Positions 22,551 to 34,639 are shown, counted from the stretch's first letter. The stretch is DNA of 64,000 bases from Capra hircus (GCF_001704415.2 NC_030826.1:60469362-60533361), one strand, 5' to 3'. Notes: generated from the letters alone by a model not told the origin. Made by a program: numbers and translations.

Positions 22551-22964
22551 ATGTTACTTTTATAGCATCAGTACTGGTTTTCATCTGCTATAAATAGAAA
22601 CAACAATAACAGCAAACCTCTGAGTTGAGGAATTGAAATGCTAATTTGAGCAGAATGATGAGTGGGCAGGGTATAGAGTAAACATTCCAGTTCTTCATAT
22701 AGAAGAATGTGCTATTTCAGGAAAAAAACAAAAAAAAAAAAACAAAAAAACTCTTGTGGTTCTTTAAGAAAGTCAATTCAGCAATGCTTGTTTTGTTCAA
22801 TTTAGAAGTGCAGGTACAGCAATGCTAATTTCTTAAATGTCAAATGTTGTTTAAACAGGAAAATATATAATTAAATGTGTAATGTACTTGGAATTAAATT
22901 AGGCTCAAATTTAATTCTTCCTCTGTGCCCACTGCAGTCTGAGAAATGCCAGGTTTTTTTTTTT
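22551..22964. other. Intergenic, no gene seen
   Basis: A-rich at 22722-22750; poly-T at 22954-22964. Confidence 0.45.
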
Positions 22965-23917
22965 AACAGTCATAAGGAGTACGTCAAGGCTGTATATTGT
23001 CACCCTGCTTATTTAACTTATATGCACAGTACATTATGAGAAACGCTGGACTGGAAGAAACACAAGCTGGAATCAAGATTGCTGGGAGAAATATCAATAA
23101 CCTCAGATATGCAGATGACACCACCCTTATGGCAGAAAGTGAAGAGGAGCTAAAAAGCCTCTTGATGAAAGTGAAAGAGGAGAGTGAAAAAGTTGGCCTA
23201 AAGCTCAACATTCGGAAAGCGAAGACCATGGCATCCGATCCCATCACTTCATGGGAAATAGATGGGGAAACAGTGGAAACAGTGTCAGACTTTATTTTTG
23301 GGGGGCTCCAGAATCACTGCGGATGGTGACTGCAGCCATGAAATTAAAAGACGCTTACTCCTTGGAAGAAAATTATGACCAACCTAGATAGCATATTCAA
23401 AAGCAGAGACATTACTTTGCCGACTAAGGTCCGTCTAGTCAAGGCTAGGGTTTTTCCTGTGGTCATGTATGGATGTGAGAGTTGGGCTGTGAAGAAGGCT
23501 GAGCACCGAAGAATTGATGCTTTTGAACTGTGGTGTTGGAGAAGACTCTTGAGAGTCCCTTGGACTGCAAGGAGATCCAACCAGTCCATTCTGAAAGAGA
23601 TCAGCCCTGGGATTTCTTTGGAAGGAATGATGCTAAAGCTGAAACTCCAATACTTTGGCCACCTCATGCGAAGTGTTGACTCATTGGAAAAGACTGTGAT
23701 GCTGGGAGGGATTGGCGGCAGGAGGAGAAGGGGACGACAGAGGATGAGATGGCTGGATGGCATCACTGACTCGATGGGCGCGGGTCTGAGTGGACTCTGG
23801 GAGGTGGTGATGGACAGTGAAGGCTGGCGTGCTGCGATTCATGGGGTTGCGGAGAGTCGGACATGACTGAGTGACTGGACTGGACTGAACTGAACTGAAC
23901 TGAACTGAACAGTCATA
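22965..23917 (+). mobile_element. BovB LINE, 5'-truncated, with target duplication
   Basis: Insert 22975-23907 starts in the reverse-transcriptase domain (CRQGCILS-like start, then LFNLYAQYIMR) and keeps the catalytic box YADD in NNLRYADDTTLMAESEEEL. The C-terminal part (FPVVMYGCESW, LWCWRRLLRVPWTARRSNQ) follows after a frameshift near 23310. The tail is (TGAAC)n. AACAGTCATA flanks both sides (22965-22974, 23908-23917). Too short to be active. Confidence 0.95.
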
Positions 23918-23926
23918 TAGATATAT

Positions 23927-24123
23927 GGGCTTCCCTGATGGCTCAGACAGGAAAGAATCCGCCTGCAGCGCAGGAGACCTGAGTTCAATCCACGGGTGGG
24001 GAAGAGCCGCTGGAGAAAGGAACGGCAACCCACTCCAGTATTCCTGCCTGGAGAATCCCATGGACAGAGGAGCCTGGCGAGCTAGTCCAGGGGGTCGCAG
24101 AGAGTCGGACAGGACTTGCGCAC
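23927..24123 (+). mobile_element. Bov-tA SINE
   Basis: GGGCTTCCCTGATGGCTCAG head to GTCGGACAGGACTTGCGCAC end. Lies 10 bp after the BovB. Confidence 0.93.
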
Positions 24124-25602
24124 ATTTCTCTCTCCTTAGTGGTATGCCCTGGGGAATTCTCATGATGCAATGGAAGCTTCCAAGGTCACTACCAAGGGGT
24201 TTGCTCAGAAAGGCTCACAGAGGAAATTAAGATGCTGGAAGCCCGTGGTTTGCTGAATCCATTTAAAGCCAACAGCAGAGGCAAGGGAAAAGAGTATGTG
24301 CAGGGTGTCCTTAGGGAGGGCTGCAGTTGAGATGGAAGGACCAGGTTACCTGGATCCTGCGTTAGGACATGCTCTTGCGGCCCCTCTCCCATTTTTGTGC
24401 ATCATCTTTCTCTGCTAACACTGTGGCTGGGAGGAGCAGCCTTGAGGAAGAGCAGATGGAACGTGTCCGGAGCTAGTTCATCCTTTCTCCACCAGGCTTA
24501 GCAACTGGGATGTCTAGCTACAGTTGTAACCCATCGCTGATAACTTGCTGAGCATCCATGGGTTTTTATCCAAGTGGCCTGAGCAGAGAACACATGGGAC
24601 CAAAGTCAACCTTCGTGGATTTTTGCTGTCTTGTGTGTCTCATGAATCTACTTTCCTTGTCCTTCCAGCCCTTTCTGTGTGCTCAGTATCCATGTATTCT
24701 GTAGCAACACAGCTTTATATCTATTAGTTGTGTCTTCCATTTTCTGTCAAAGAATTGAGTGTTCTTAAATGCTGGAACAAACAGGCAACTATAGATTTTT
24801 ACTTGCACACTTGATTTTACAATATCCGAAATTAACCAGTGATTGGACCTCCTCTCAGAAAGACCAGAATTGAGAAACACAGACTGTTTCAACTGCAACC
24901 TCTCTTTTTTTTCATGTCACAACATTTTAATTTTCTTCGTTAGAATGCATTATTTCTTAAATCAATATTCCCTTGCATCAGTGATCAAAGTTATAATGTA
25001 TGATCAAAGTTGGTTGTACAAGAATCAACATTAGTTTATTATAGTTTCCCCCAACATGTAAAATTGGACCTCCAAAGACTGGGACTTGGAATTTTCATGG
25101 GAACGATTACTTTCCCTACCCAACTGAGACTACTATGAGAGAATGAGCTTGGCAACATCCTGAGCCTTCAAACACTGACAGTCTCTTTTGGGTCCTAATT
25201 TATACAGGAATTTCATCTCCAGCTTCTCATTAAGTGGCTCGAGGGTCACATTGACATTGAGTTAAAACCTCAATTCTGGACCTTTTTACTGCTGTGAATT
25301 TGAGTTTCTTCATTTCTAGCATCTGAAGCTGTTGCTTTCTCTCTTCTGAGCTCACCTTTATGTTTTAAACTAGTCACGCTGCTCCTGCCATTTCTAAAAC
25401 ACTGGTGTCTCACGTCATGACTGTAATTTCTAAATGGAAAGATGATTCGGTTCCACGTCCTGCTAATGACCTTTATCCAAATTACTCAAGAGACTGTCAC
25501 GAAGAATCATCATCTCACTTTGATTCTTAGAGTTCTGGGCCACGAAATGTATGGATATTGTTCAAATCAACTTAGTAAATAATACTGTGCTAAATACTTC
25601 AT
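24124..25602. other. Intergenic, no gene seen
   Basis: The longest repeat-poor stretch in the left half. No coding, RNA or motif signal recognised; possibly unique intergenic DNA. Confidence 0.45.
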
Positions 25603-25807
25603 GAGGGCGTCCAGGGTGACTCAGTGGTAAAGAATCCACCCGCCTGCCAATGCAGGAGATGCAGGTTCGATCCCCGGGTCGGGAAGATCCAGAGAAAATG
25701 GCAACCTGCTCCGGTGTTCTTCCCTGGAAAATCCCCCCGACAGAGGAGCCTGGCGGGCTGCAGTCCATAGCACTGCAAAGATTCAGACACCACTCAGTCA
25801 CCCAACA
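25603..25807 (+). mobile_element. Bov-tA SINE
   Basis: GAGGGCGTCCAGGGTGACTCAG head, GGTTCGATCCCCGGGTCGG, end near CACCACTCAGTCACCCAAC. Confidence 0.9.
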
Positions 25808-26246
25808 TGCTCAGCAACTGAGAGTGCACAGAAATGCTTACGGAAATATACAGATGACTGAGAGAGTCTCCACACGCAAGAGGCAAACATTTTATAGCCC
25901 AGGGATGAAGACTGTTCATAAATCACCGTAAGGCAGAACATCTTTACGTGCTAGAGAAGTGCATATCATGGTGTGGTGATGCTGCTACATTTATTATTAA
26001 ACAAAACAGTAAGCTTGCTAAAAGAGGGGAAATGGAATCCAAAGAAAGCTTCTGCTTGCAGTAGTGGCGTCCTGGAAGAGGGGCCACTTGAAGTGTGTCT
26101 GGAAGAATGAGTGGGGTTTCTAAAAGTATAATGGAAGTGGGGGATTAGGAGGGAGGGAGTGGGGCTCCCAGATGGAGAGAAAAGCCTCCATTTAGACAAG
26201 AAGATGGGAGAGAGGGGGGCACACAAACAGAGAACGGCAAGTAGTG
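25808..26246. other. Intergenic, no gene seen
   Basis: No feature recognised. Confidence 0.45.
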
Positions 26247-26468
26247 CCATTTGCCAGGTCGCTCAGTCAGGTCTGACTCTTTGCGACCCCATGGACTATA
26301 GCCCGCCAGGCTCCTCTGTCCCTGGGATTCTCCAGGCAAGAGTACTAGAGTGGGTTACCATGCCCTCCTTCAGGGGAATCTTCCCAGCCCAGGGATCAAA
26401 CCCAAGTCTCCTGCCTTGCAGGAGGATTCTTTACCAGCTAAGCTACCAGGGAAGCCCATTTGCCAGGT
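26247..26468 (-). mobile_element. Bov-tA SINE with perfect 13-bp target duplication
   Basis: Antisense SINE at 26260-26455. CCATTTGCCAGGT is identical at 26247-26259 and 26456-26468. Confidence 0.95.
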
Positions 26469-26626
26469 TGGGATGTTACAAGACAGTATATTACTAGAAT
26501 GTCAAAATAAAAGAAATGAAAATAAAGCTTGGATCAGGATGAGGTGATGCAAGACGGGCATGGATTTTAATTTAAAATTTCTTACTGTCCTTACTTTCCT
26601 GAAGGAAAGGAATATGCTTGTTTTCC

Positions 26627-26752
26627 TTTTTTTTTAGTTTAGTTTTTCGGCCAAAGGGCAAGGCACGTGAGATCTTAGCTTCCGCACCAGGGGAGGAACC
26701 TGTGCCCCCTGCATTGAAAGTGTGGAGCATTAACCACTGGACTGATTGGGGG
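26627..26752 (-). mobile_element. tRNA-Glu SINE
   Basis: TTTTTCGGCCAAAGGGCAAGG, GAGATCTTAGCTTCCGCACC, ATTAACCACTGGACTGATTG in antisense. Confidence 0.78.
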
Positions 26753-27708
26753 GTGTCCAGCTTTACTTTCTAAGAATAAATTTAAGAGCCAAGAACACCT
26801 ACAATTTAGTTTGGGCTGTTTGCTCTCCTCGGGGTCCTGATTGCGCAGTTTCACTTGTTTCCAAGGCAAACGGAATCAGCATTCTTGTCTCTCAGGCGTG
26901 CAGGCGCCATCTAGTGGCTACCGAAGAGGAGCACCGGAATGAAACTCCAAAACAGAAAATGTTTTTCACTTTTAAATTGTTATCTTGATTAGCTAATAAA
27001 AGTGCCTAACTGGATAGAGAAATCAAGTATTCTGAAATAACTTTGATCATTGATTTAAGAGAATACGGGGTTGGATAAACATGGATGATAGACAAAGGGC
27101 TTCTCAAATAGGAAACCTCTGAAAATGTCACATAAGGGAGTTGACATCAACTTGTCTTTTGGAAGGAACTTTAAAGCAGGATCTAGCTGAGCTTGTAGAG
27201 AGTCGAGGGAAGGGAAAATGTAAAGAAGGAAGAGGCTGAAATACTGAAGGTAACGGTATTCTAGGACAGTCTCTCTTTCCCTGAGCCTGATTCCATCTTT
27301 GCCTTCAGATCTTATTAATAATGTACAGTGACTTCTCCTGGATCAAGGTCCCTGACTCCTCGGGTCTGTACTAGATGAATTCCTTAAGGTCCTCTTACTG
27401 CCGCCCTCTCCTCGAAGCTCTGACCACACCGCCCTGCCACTCTCCGTTTTCGTCGATAGACCGCAATACAATTTAAACTCCTGAACAGCTGGTCCATGCT
27501 ACTGGTGTTTACTTTGCTATCCCTAACGCTTAGGGATATGTAATATGTACGTGCTATATAATAGGCACCACGCATGTATTATTGACAAAATGAAGGGACG
27601 GGTTCATGAAGAGAAGAACGTGGTGGATGTTCAAGGAGCAAATATTGAAAATTAGTATCAGTAAAGCTTAAATGAAAAAAGAATATTTTCAGGGAAATTA
27701 TGAGCAGA
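26753..27708. other. Intergenic, no gene seen
   Basis: No feature recognised. Confidence 0.45.
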
Positions 27709-27895
27709 GGGACTTCCCCGGTGGTCTGCTGGTTGGGACTTTGACTTCCACTGCCGGGGGGTTCGCGTTCCATCCCTGGTCCAGAGCTCAGAGCACACAT
27801 GCCTCTCCGCTAAAAACAACAAACAAAAAAACAGAAACAATATTGCATCAAATTCAATAAAGACTTTTTAAAAATGGTCTACATAAAAAAAATCT
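27709..27895 (+). mobile_element. tRNA-Glu SINE with AATAAAG-containing tail
   Basis: GGGACTTCCCCGGTGGTCTG head; tail AATATTGCATCAAATTCAATAA then AGACTTTTTAAAAATGG. Same subfamily as 6216. Confidence 0.85.
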
Positions 27896-27921
27896 TTAAA
27901 AAAAACAGTACTAGTAGAAAA

Positions 27922-28037
27922 AAAGCTTTTTTGGGGTGGGGGGCTGTGAGATCCAATCCCCTGACCAGGGAGTGCATCCTGCTCCTTGCAGTGGAAGGGC
28001 AGAGTCTTAAGCGGTGGACCACCAGGGAGTCCCCCTG
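27922..28037 (-). mobile_element. tRNA-Glu SINE
   Basis: Antisense: GTGAGATCCAATCCCCTGAC, GCGGTGGACCACCAGGGAGT. Opposite in orientation to the SINE just to its left. Confidence 0.78.
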
Positions 28038-28128
28038 CTTCAAACGCATTTCTCCATTGTATGCTGACTCCACCCATGAAGCCCATTTACTTGTCATCTC
28101 TGGTGCGTTAGCATTTTCAAGTCCTTAA

Positions 28129-28731
28129 CAGTGGAAACAGTGTCAGACTTTATTTTTAGGGGCTCCAAAATCACTGCAGATGGTGATTGCAGCCATGAAA
28201 TTAAAAGATGCTTACTCCTTGGAAGGAAAGTTATAACCAACCTAGACAGCATAAAGCAGAGACATTACTTTGTCAACAAAGGTCCGTCAAGGCTATGGTT
28301 TTTTCAGTGGTCACGTATGGATGTGAGAGTTGGACTATAAAGAAAGCTGAGCGCAGAAGAATTGATGCTTTTGAACTGTGGTGTTGGAGAAGACTCTTGA
28401 GAGTCCCTTGGATTGCAAGGAGATCCAACCAGTCCATCTTAAAGGAAATCAATCCTGAATGTTCATTGGAAGGACTGATGCTGAAGCTGAAATTCCAATA
28501 CTTTGGCCACTTGATGGGAAGAGCCAAATCACTGGAAAAGACCCTGATGCTGGGAGGGATTAGGAGCAGGAAGAGAAGGGGACGACAGAGGATGAGATGG
28601 TTGGATGGCATCACTGACCTAAAGGACATGAGTCTGAGCAAGCTCTGGGAGATGGTGAAGGACAGAGGAGTCTGCTGTGCTGCAGTCCACGAGGTCACAG
28701 AGAGTTGGACATGACTTAGCGACTAAAGAAC
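28129..28731 (+). mobile_element. BovB LINE 3' part
   Basis: Translated segments GSKITADGDCSHEIKRCLLL, VVTYGCESWTIKKAERRRID, LWCWRRLLRVPWIARRSNQS are the BovB endonuclease-RT C-terminus. Frameshifts near 28300 break the frame. Ends at GTTGGACATGACTTAGCGAC. Confidence 0.93.
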
Positions 28732-28924
28732 AACATTTGTTCCAGTTAAAAAAAAAAAAAGCTGCAGAAACACAAAATAGGTGAGATGCTGGTGTAGCCA
28801 CGTCACCACCACCCGGAGGAGTTAGTATCTGCCCAGTGGGCGCTTACTGGTCCACCCGGGGAGCTGACCATCGCATCTCTTAACACTTCCCTTGCTTCAC
28901 CTGAGGATCCCTTTCCAAGCTCCC

Positions 28925-29365
28925 CCTTTGAATTCAGTTGCTCCTGGAATAGGCAGGATAATGCCCCCATCCCTCCAAAGACGTACACATCCTGACACCC
29001 GCCCCCCCTGCCCGGAACCGGTGAATACATTACTTCACATGGAAAAAGAGGATTACATTTGCTAACCAGCCTGCCTTAAAATAGGGGGATTATCCTGGAT
29101 CATCCGGGTGGGCCCAGTGTAATCTCAAGGATCCTTAAAAGTAGAAGAGGAAGACGTTGCGCTGTCAGCAGGCTGTGCGCTGAGGACCTGACCCCCCACT
29201 GCTGGGCGTGAAGATGCAGGGAGGGACGGAAGAGATCGGACACAGACTCTGCCTCAGAGCCTCGAGGAGGGCGTGCAGCCGGGCCAGCATCTCAGTGTTA
29301 GCCCAGACGGACTGCGTGGTGGACTTCTAACCTGCAGGACTATAAGCTAACACACTCGTGTCCTT
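28925..29365 (+). mobile_element. Old MaLR/MLT-like LTR remnant
   Basis: Blocks CAAAGACGTACACATCCTGAC, GGAACCGGTGAATACATTAC, GGATTATCCTGGATCATCC, GGGCCCAGTGTAATCTCAAG and GGACTTCTAACCTGCAGGAC are typical of mammalian-wide MaLR-type LTRs. Family uncertain. Confidence 0.5.
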
Positions 29366-29383
29366 TAAAGTTGCTGTTCCTTC

Positions 29384-29712
29384 CTGTTGTTCAGTCATTT
29401 AGCCATGTTCCACGCTGCAGCCCACCAGGCCTCCCTCTCCATCACCAACTCCCGGAGTTTGCTCAAACCCATGTCCACTGAGTCCGTGATGCCATCCAGC
29501 CATCTCATCCTCTGTCGTCCCCTTCTCCTCCCGCCTTCTATCTTTCCCAACATCAGGGTCTTTTCCAATGAGTCAGTTCTTCGCATCAGGTGACCAAAGT
29601 ATTAGAGCTTCAGCTTCAGCATCTGTCCTTCCAATGGGTATTCAGGGTTGATTTCCTTTGGATTGACTGGTTTGATCTCCTTGCAGTCCAAGGGACTCTC
29701 AAGAGTCTTCTA
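29384..29712 (-). mobile_element. BovB LINE 3' end
   Basis: Antisense: GTTGTTCAGTCATTTAGCC, GGAGTTTGCTCAAACCCATG, CATCCTCTGTCGTCCCCTTC, AGTCCAAGGGACTCTCAAGA. Confidence 0.93.
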
Positions 29713-29954
29713 TATTTCTGTTAAGTGTTATATTTTAGGTTTTGGCTCAGTGTTAAAACTGTTAAAATAATTTTGTTCCCTAGTACTGCCTTCAGTCCTG
29801 TTTTTTATGCTACATAGGTTTTGTTTCATACTGTGATTTGACTAGAAAATGATTTTCTATATCCTAACCTATGTAAGTTTTCAAAAATTATCAACAAAAA
29901 TTGGCTACATTTATCCAACAGACTTTGAGTGTACCTGTTTATAATATGTTGAGT

Positions 29955-30178
29955 CCTTATTTTAGCTCAGATGGCTCGGGGGTAAAGAGTCCACCTGGCA
30001 ATACAGAAGACGAAGGTTCGATCCCTAGGCAGAAGATCCAGGAGAAGGAAATGGCGACCCACTCCAGTTCTTGCCTGGATAATTCCACGGACAGAGGAGC
30101 CTGGCGGGCTATAGTCCATTGGGTTGCAAAAGAGTCAGGCAGGACTTAGCAAATTCAACAACAACAACCTTATTTTAG
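29955..30178 (+). mobile_element. Bov-tA SINE with perfect 11-bp target duplication
   Basis: SINE 29966-30167, ending in an (AAC)n tail. CCTTATTTTAG is identical at 29955-29965 and 30168-30178. Confidence 0.94.
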
Positions 30179-31313
30179 AGCCTCACCCACAAATATCATG
30201 AAGGATCAGACTAAATGCTTTGAAATTAACTTCCGTCATGACTATATAATTCCCATTTTTAACGTGAGGATCAAAAAAGAATAGTATGACTTAGCTTTAA
30301 TTTATTTATTCTGGTTCTTAGTGACCACTCTCTTCTAAACTTTCATAAAATATATTTAATGAAAGACTCTGGAGTTTTACTTTTCTGTTTTCAAGTTTTC
30401 ACTGTCTTTTAACCATTTTTTTTAAGAAAGCTGATGATCTATTATTTTTTCATTTTTTACAGTTTCACTGAGCTTATCAGCAATGCAGTAGGTCTCAGGT
30501 TGCCCATAAGCAGCTGTGGGATGTAATTTGTGCCCAGAAACATGAGCTTATTTGAAATAGATAGGTGCTCACTTGCTGTCTCCTCAGCCAACTGGAGTCT
30601 CAGCTCTCTTCCTCTGCTGGTTTGCCTTCACCACTAAAGTCCATTTTCCTCACTGTGGAGGGAAAGGACACACAGATTAAGCCATCTCTTCTTTAGCGCA
30701 TTTAGTATTCTTTAGGTAAGTTGATAATTCGGAGCTTTTAAAAACCTATGCAGGCTTATTTCTCTGTGCCCTTTGATATATTCTCCACTCTGGTTAAATG
30801 TATCTGCCCATCTCCCTGGAGGCACCCGGTAACTCTGGCTCTCAGTGATTTTTTCCTATGGTACTTTTATCGTTTGCACCATATGATTTAACAATGGGGC
30901 AGGGGTTCCTCTTTATATTATTATTATTATTTGGTCTTAGAATAATTGTTGATTTGTTGACATGTTTGTTCCCCTGCAAAGTTGGGGTTCTTGCTAAGCA
31001 AGACAATGAGCCCCTCTAGAGTTTACTGTTGGTTGCCTGAGGTTTTACGTATCAAATTTGGCTAGGTCTTCAAATATTTATCTTCCTGATTAATTTTTCC
31101 ATTTGGAGAAACACAAAGAAAGAATATAATACTTGAAATCCTCCTCGAGGTAATGAAAACAATGATGGTAATTAGTAATAATAGCAAGTAGTAAAAGCCA
31201 GATGAACTAAAACTACCTTTGGAAGTCATTCCCTTGTCTGACCGTCCACCAATCATTAGTCACGTCCCCAAGCCATTTATTAACAATCTCAGCCCCATTT
31301 AGGACGGCAGTGT
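30179..31313. other. Intergenic, no gene seen
   Basis: Repeat-poor AT-rich DNA. I see no coding or structural signal. Confidence 0.45.
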
Positions 31314-31475
31314 GAGCACTTCCCTAGCGGGCCAGTGGTTAGGGCTTTGCCTCCCAATGCAGGGGGTGTGGGTTCAGTCCCTGGTATGGGAGCTAAGATC
31401 CCGCACGCATCATGGTCAAAAAATCACCAAAACAGAAAACAAACAGTATCGTACAAATTCAGTAAAGATGGTAGT
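31314..31475 (+). mobile_element. tRNA-Glu SINE
   Basis: CACTTCCCTAGCGGGCCAGTGG head, GGTTCAGTCCCTGGTATGGG, tail CAGTATCGTACAAATTCAGT with AAAGATGG. Confidence 0.82.
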
Positions 31476-32635
31476 TTGGAAATCTATCATTCAAGACTAG
31501 CGTTAAATCTATTGTTAAAGAGACTGTCTTTCAACTTTGTTGGTCAAAGCTGTGTTTCTTCATCTGTCTTGCTGTACTCTAGAAAAAACTACCAATTTGA
31601 AATTCTTCAAAGTTACACCTAATTTAAACCCTAAGTTTAGAAACCACATCACTCTCTTGGCACTCTTTTTAGCTTATAGAAATGGTAAGCGCTTAAAAAC
31701 AAATAATAATAATAAATTGTTTCTCAGTAATAGATTTAAATAATGGATTGGGTAATTTTCAGTGTACTGATATCATGCAAAATAATGTACTGATTTGATG
31801 TCAGAAAAAAAAAAAATGCCCTAACAGCTTAGCAGTTTTGTTCTTAAATTTGAGTCAAATAGCATGAAGAAGCCATGAAGACTCTAGCAAGTAAAAAGGC
31901 AACACAAATAGGCTCCTCTGTTCATCAGCAGCAGGTCTGGGGTTCAGCAAGCAAAACAAACTCTTTTTCTCTACATTAAATGCATGAAAATTTTGTGTGT
32001 CCTCATTTATTTTGTTTAACCAGCAACCTGTTACATCTCAGTCTACGACTTCTACGCTCTGTGTGTTCCCATGTGACTTGTTTGTCTAGAAATCTGTTAA
32101 TGAGATATGGGCGTTTGGGTTGCCACCATGACAACCAGGCCGTATAGCTTGTTTGCTGTTTCCTAGAGACAGAGTCTCAGAAAGGAACATCGTCCCTGCA
32201 GTTACTTATTGAGTCCTGGGACCTGGTAGCCATGGCAACGTGGATCGAGATGATGGGAGTAAGTTGTTTACAAGGTACGCGCAGGCTGACAAGCAGCTGG
32301 CTCCGAAAGACGGCGGACCATATCACGACCGGTGCACTGCTCTGCAGTCGTCTGTTTATTAAAAAGGCCTTGTTCAGTGTTCTCTCTGTTACAGGAGAGA
32401 AACCGTTTTATCGTCATAACTTTTCATCCATCCCTGAGAGGAGTTTAATGTCTTGCTTTTATCAGGTAGATTTTGTGCAGTGCATGGTGTGACCTTTTGT
32501 GGAAATACTGATGACAATGTTTGCATACCGTTGGATGAGTTTTCTCATCAGCAGGGTTAGCCACAACATTTACTGCCCACTGTGACCCTGCACATAGACC
32601 TGGGGATTTGAGTTGGCACAAGAAACAGCTGTCCC
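31476..32635. other. Intergenic, no gene seen; X-box candidates inside
   Basis: Poly-A at 31804-31815. Contains the two palindromes listed separately. An 86-codon ORF at 32232 has no family support. Confidence 0.45.
32119..32239 (+). promoter_or_regulatory. Candidate RFX X-box pair upstream of ABCA5
   Basis: GTAGCCATGGCAAC at 32226-32239 fits the X-box palindrome GTNRCC-N2-RGYAAC. A weaker related palindrome, GTTGCC-ACCAT-GACAAC with a 5-bp spacer, lies at 32119-32135. They sit about 2.2 kb upstream of the CpG island in non-repeat sequence. Function is inferred from motif only. Confidence 0.3.
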
Positions 32636-32740
32636 ATGTAAACCTGTGGCTGATCCATGTTGAGGTATGGCAGAAGCCAACACAATGTTGTAATCATTCT
32701 TCAAATCAAAGTAAATCAAGAAAAAGAAAGCAGGGGAAAA
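32636..32740 (+). mobile_element. L1 3' end fragment
   Basis: CTGTGGCTGATCCATGTTGAG, GTATGGCAGAAGCCAACACA, ATGTTGTAATCATTC: terminal ruminant L1 3' UTR, about 100 bp. Confidence 0.65.
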
Positions 32741-33930
32741 AGTTGTTAATCTCAGACTGTATTGATACAATTGAAGGGACAGTGCATAAGTAAAACCACC
32801 TGAACAAGAGGGTAGCCTGTGTCTAGTAGAGGAAAGTGAGATCGTTTTGTCTACGGTGATGAGCTTTTTAGGGTTTTCGTCACGTTATCTTGAAGCAAGA
32901 GTAGAAGTAAGAGCAGCCTGAACGATAGAGAACATTGCAAGGATAAGAAACTAGGAAACAAATGTCTAGAAGAGCAGCAGAAACAATGCCTAGGCTTCTG
33001 ATGTTAAAGCCGGTTGAAGCTACTAGCGAGAAGCACAGCTGGAGAATTGCTGTGAATGCGTATTTTTAGTGACACATTTTCACAAGTAGGTTTGTTTATT
33101 TAATAGACTTATTTTTGACCTCCATTTACTTACTTGCCCACAAATCCTAGGGTATTAGGAATGTACTCTTCGGAATTTGTAACTAGAATGTCTTAGCTAT
33201 TTCAAGAAAAAAAAGTATCATGTATAGTTTTCACTACTTGTCCTCTTCAGTTCTCCGATGTCCTAGTTCCTAGGGCATTCTATCTCCCTTCTCCCATCTC
33301 TCGCTGCCAGGTTTGTAATCAGCATGGATTTCACTGTAGCTCTTTGAATTTCCTATTTAATCCATATTAAATAGGAGAAATAACATTTTTTTTGAAATAG
33401 ATATATATATACACACACATATATATTTATGTATTTTCGGGGTAGAACTTAGAGTGGCTGGGGAGGATTTGGTTTAAACTCAAGAAGCAGAAAAACTAAG
33501 ATAAGATTTTTTAAAATTACTTGATGTATACAGGATCAAGGGAATTTTTTTAGAACTTAAGTTCCCCAAAAGTGAAAAACTGTGCCGAGAAATGTGACCC
33601 TACAGAAATCTGGGGGGACAGTCTGTTGTGAGCTTTTCTTTCCTTTGCAATAATTTTGAAAAGCATTTAGGTCACTTTGGGCAATAAGACTCAGAACACC
33701 AGTTCACACTTTTAGCAAAAATAACTGCAGTGTAGAACCTCCCACGGATGCCATATGTCTCAGGCCATTTGGAAGAGTCAGGATCTGCCACTTGCCAGAT
33801 TCTCAGGAGGACTCATCCCTGGCGTCCAGATGCCCTAGGTCTGGGTCTGGTGGGGACACGGGCACGCTGCACTCCACGCGGGCGACGGGAGGGAGAAAGG
33901 GGCTGCTGGACGCAGATCTGGGAGCATGGG
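32741..33930. other. Upstream flank of ABCA5, no gene seen
   Basis: (TA)n/(CA)n tract at 33400-33427. Otherwise unique-looking AT-rich DNA. Confidence 0.45.
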
Positions 33931-34130
33931 TGAGTTTTCAGTCGTGTCGGACTCTTTGTGACCCTGTGGACTGGAGCCCGCCAGCCTCCTTTGTCTATGG
34001 GATCCTCCAGGTGAGAAGACTGGAGTGATTGCCATTTCCTCCTCCAGGGGACCTCTTCCACCCAGGGATCGAACCAGCGTGTCCTGCATTTACAGGTGGA
34101 TTCTTTACCACTGAGCTTCCTGGGAAAACC
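33931..34130 (-). mobile_element. Bov-tA SINE just upstream of the CpG island
   Basis: Antisense from GTTTTCAGTCGTGTCGGACTC to TTCTTTACCACTGAGCTTCC. Ends about 250 bp before the island. Confidence 0.92.
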
Positions 34131-34399
34131 TGGGAGAGAACCGTTCAAAAGCCGGGAAGCAGAAAATAAAGGAGTCTTGATGTAGCTGTGACTCGGGAGG
34201 CAGGTAAGAGGGCAGTGTGGACCAAAGTCACCCGCCAGGAGGCTGCAGGGTTTGGGCTCAAACTGGAGGCCCTGACCTTAAGCCCGTGGTTTCTGCCTGA
34301 GCCTCCATGGGGAGCGAGGCGAGGTCTCCGCGGAGGAGGCACATCCCACGGGCACGGGCCTTCGGCCACGCGCGGCCCGGCGGGCCACTCGCCCCGCCC

Positions 34400-34485
34400 C
34401 GTAACCCCGCCTCCTCATGGCCTCCCCCCGTAACCCCGCCTCCTCATGGCCTCCCCTCGTAACCCCGCCTCCTCGTAGCCCCGCC
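34400..34485 (+). repeat. 29-bp tandem repeat carrying GC boxes
   Basis: Three units begin at 34400, 34429 and 34458, each opening with CGTAACCCCGCCTCCTC. The first two are nearly identical. The third diverges after about 18 bp and runs into a further CCCCGCCC. Each unit carries one Sp1-type GC box, so copy number would change the number of sites just upstream of the ABCA5 start region. Confidence 0.85.
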
Positions 34486-34585
34486 CACACGCTGCTCAGG
34501 GCCGAGAGGCGGGAGCGCGCGCGTCCGCGGGCCGCGTCCTCGGGCAGCCCCGCCCCCAGGTGCGTCCGGCGCGGGGCGGAGCGCG

Positions 34586-34622
34586 ACTTCCGGCGCCGCG
34601 CCCGCCCCGCCCCGCCCCGCCT
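34586..34622 (+). promoter_or_regulatory. ETS-type site followed by GC-box cluster
   Basis: ACTTCCGG (ETS/GABP core on the minus strand) lies at 34586-34593. Overlapping CCCCGCC boxes follow at 34601-34622. This pairing is typical of TATA-less start regions, so the start sites are likely within about 100 bp downstream. Binding is inferred from motif only. Confidence 0.55.
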
Positions 34623-34639
34623 CTCGCGGGCCTGCGGCG

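Noticed and set aside
32232..32492. 86-codon frame with TGEKPF, reminiscent of a zinc-finger linker
   Set aside because: No flanking C2H2 cysteines or histidines in register. A single short chance motif.
1..34000. Possible exons of MAP2K6, the known upstream neighbour of ABCA5
   Set aside because: No kinase-like exon was found. In mammals the head-to-head gap is larger than the 34 kb available here.
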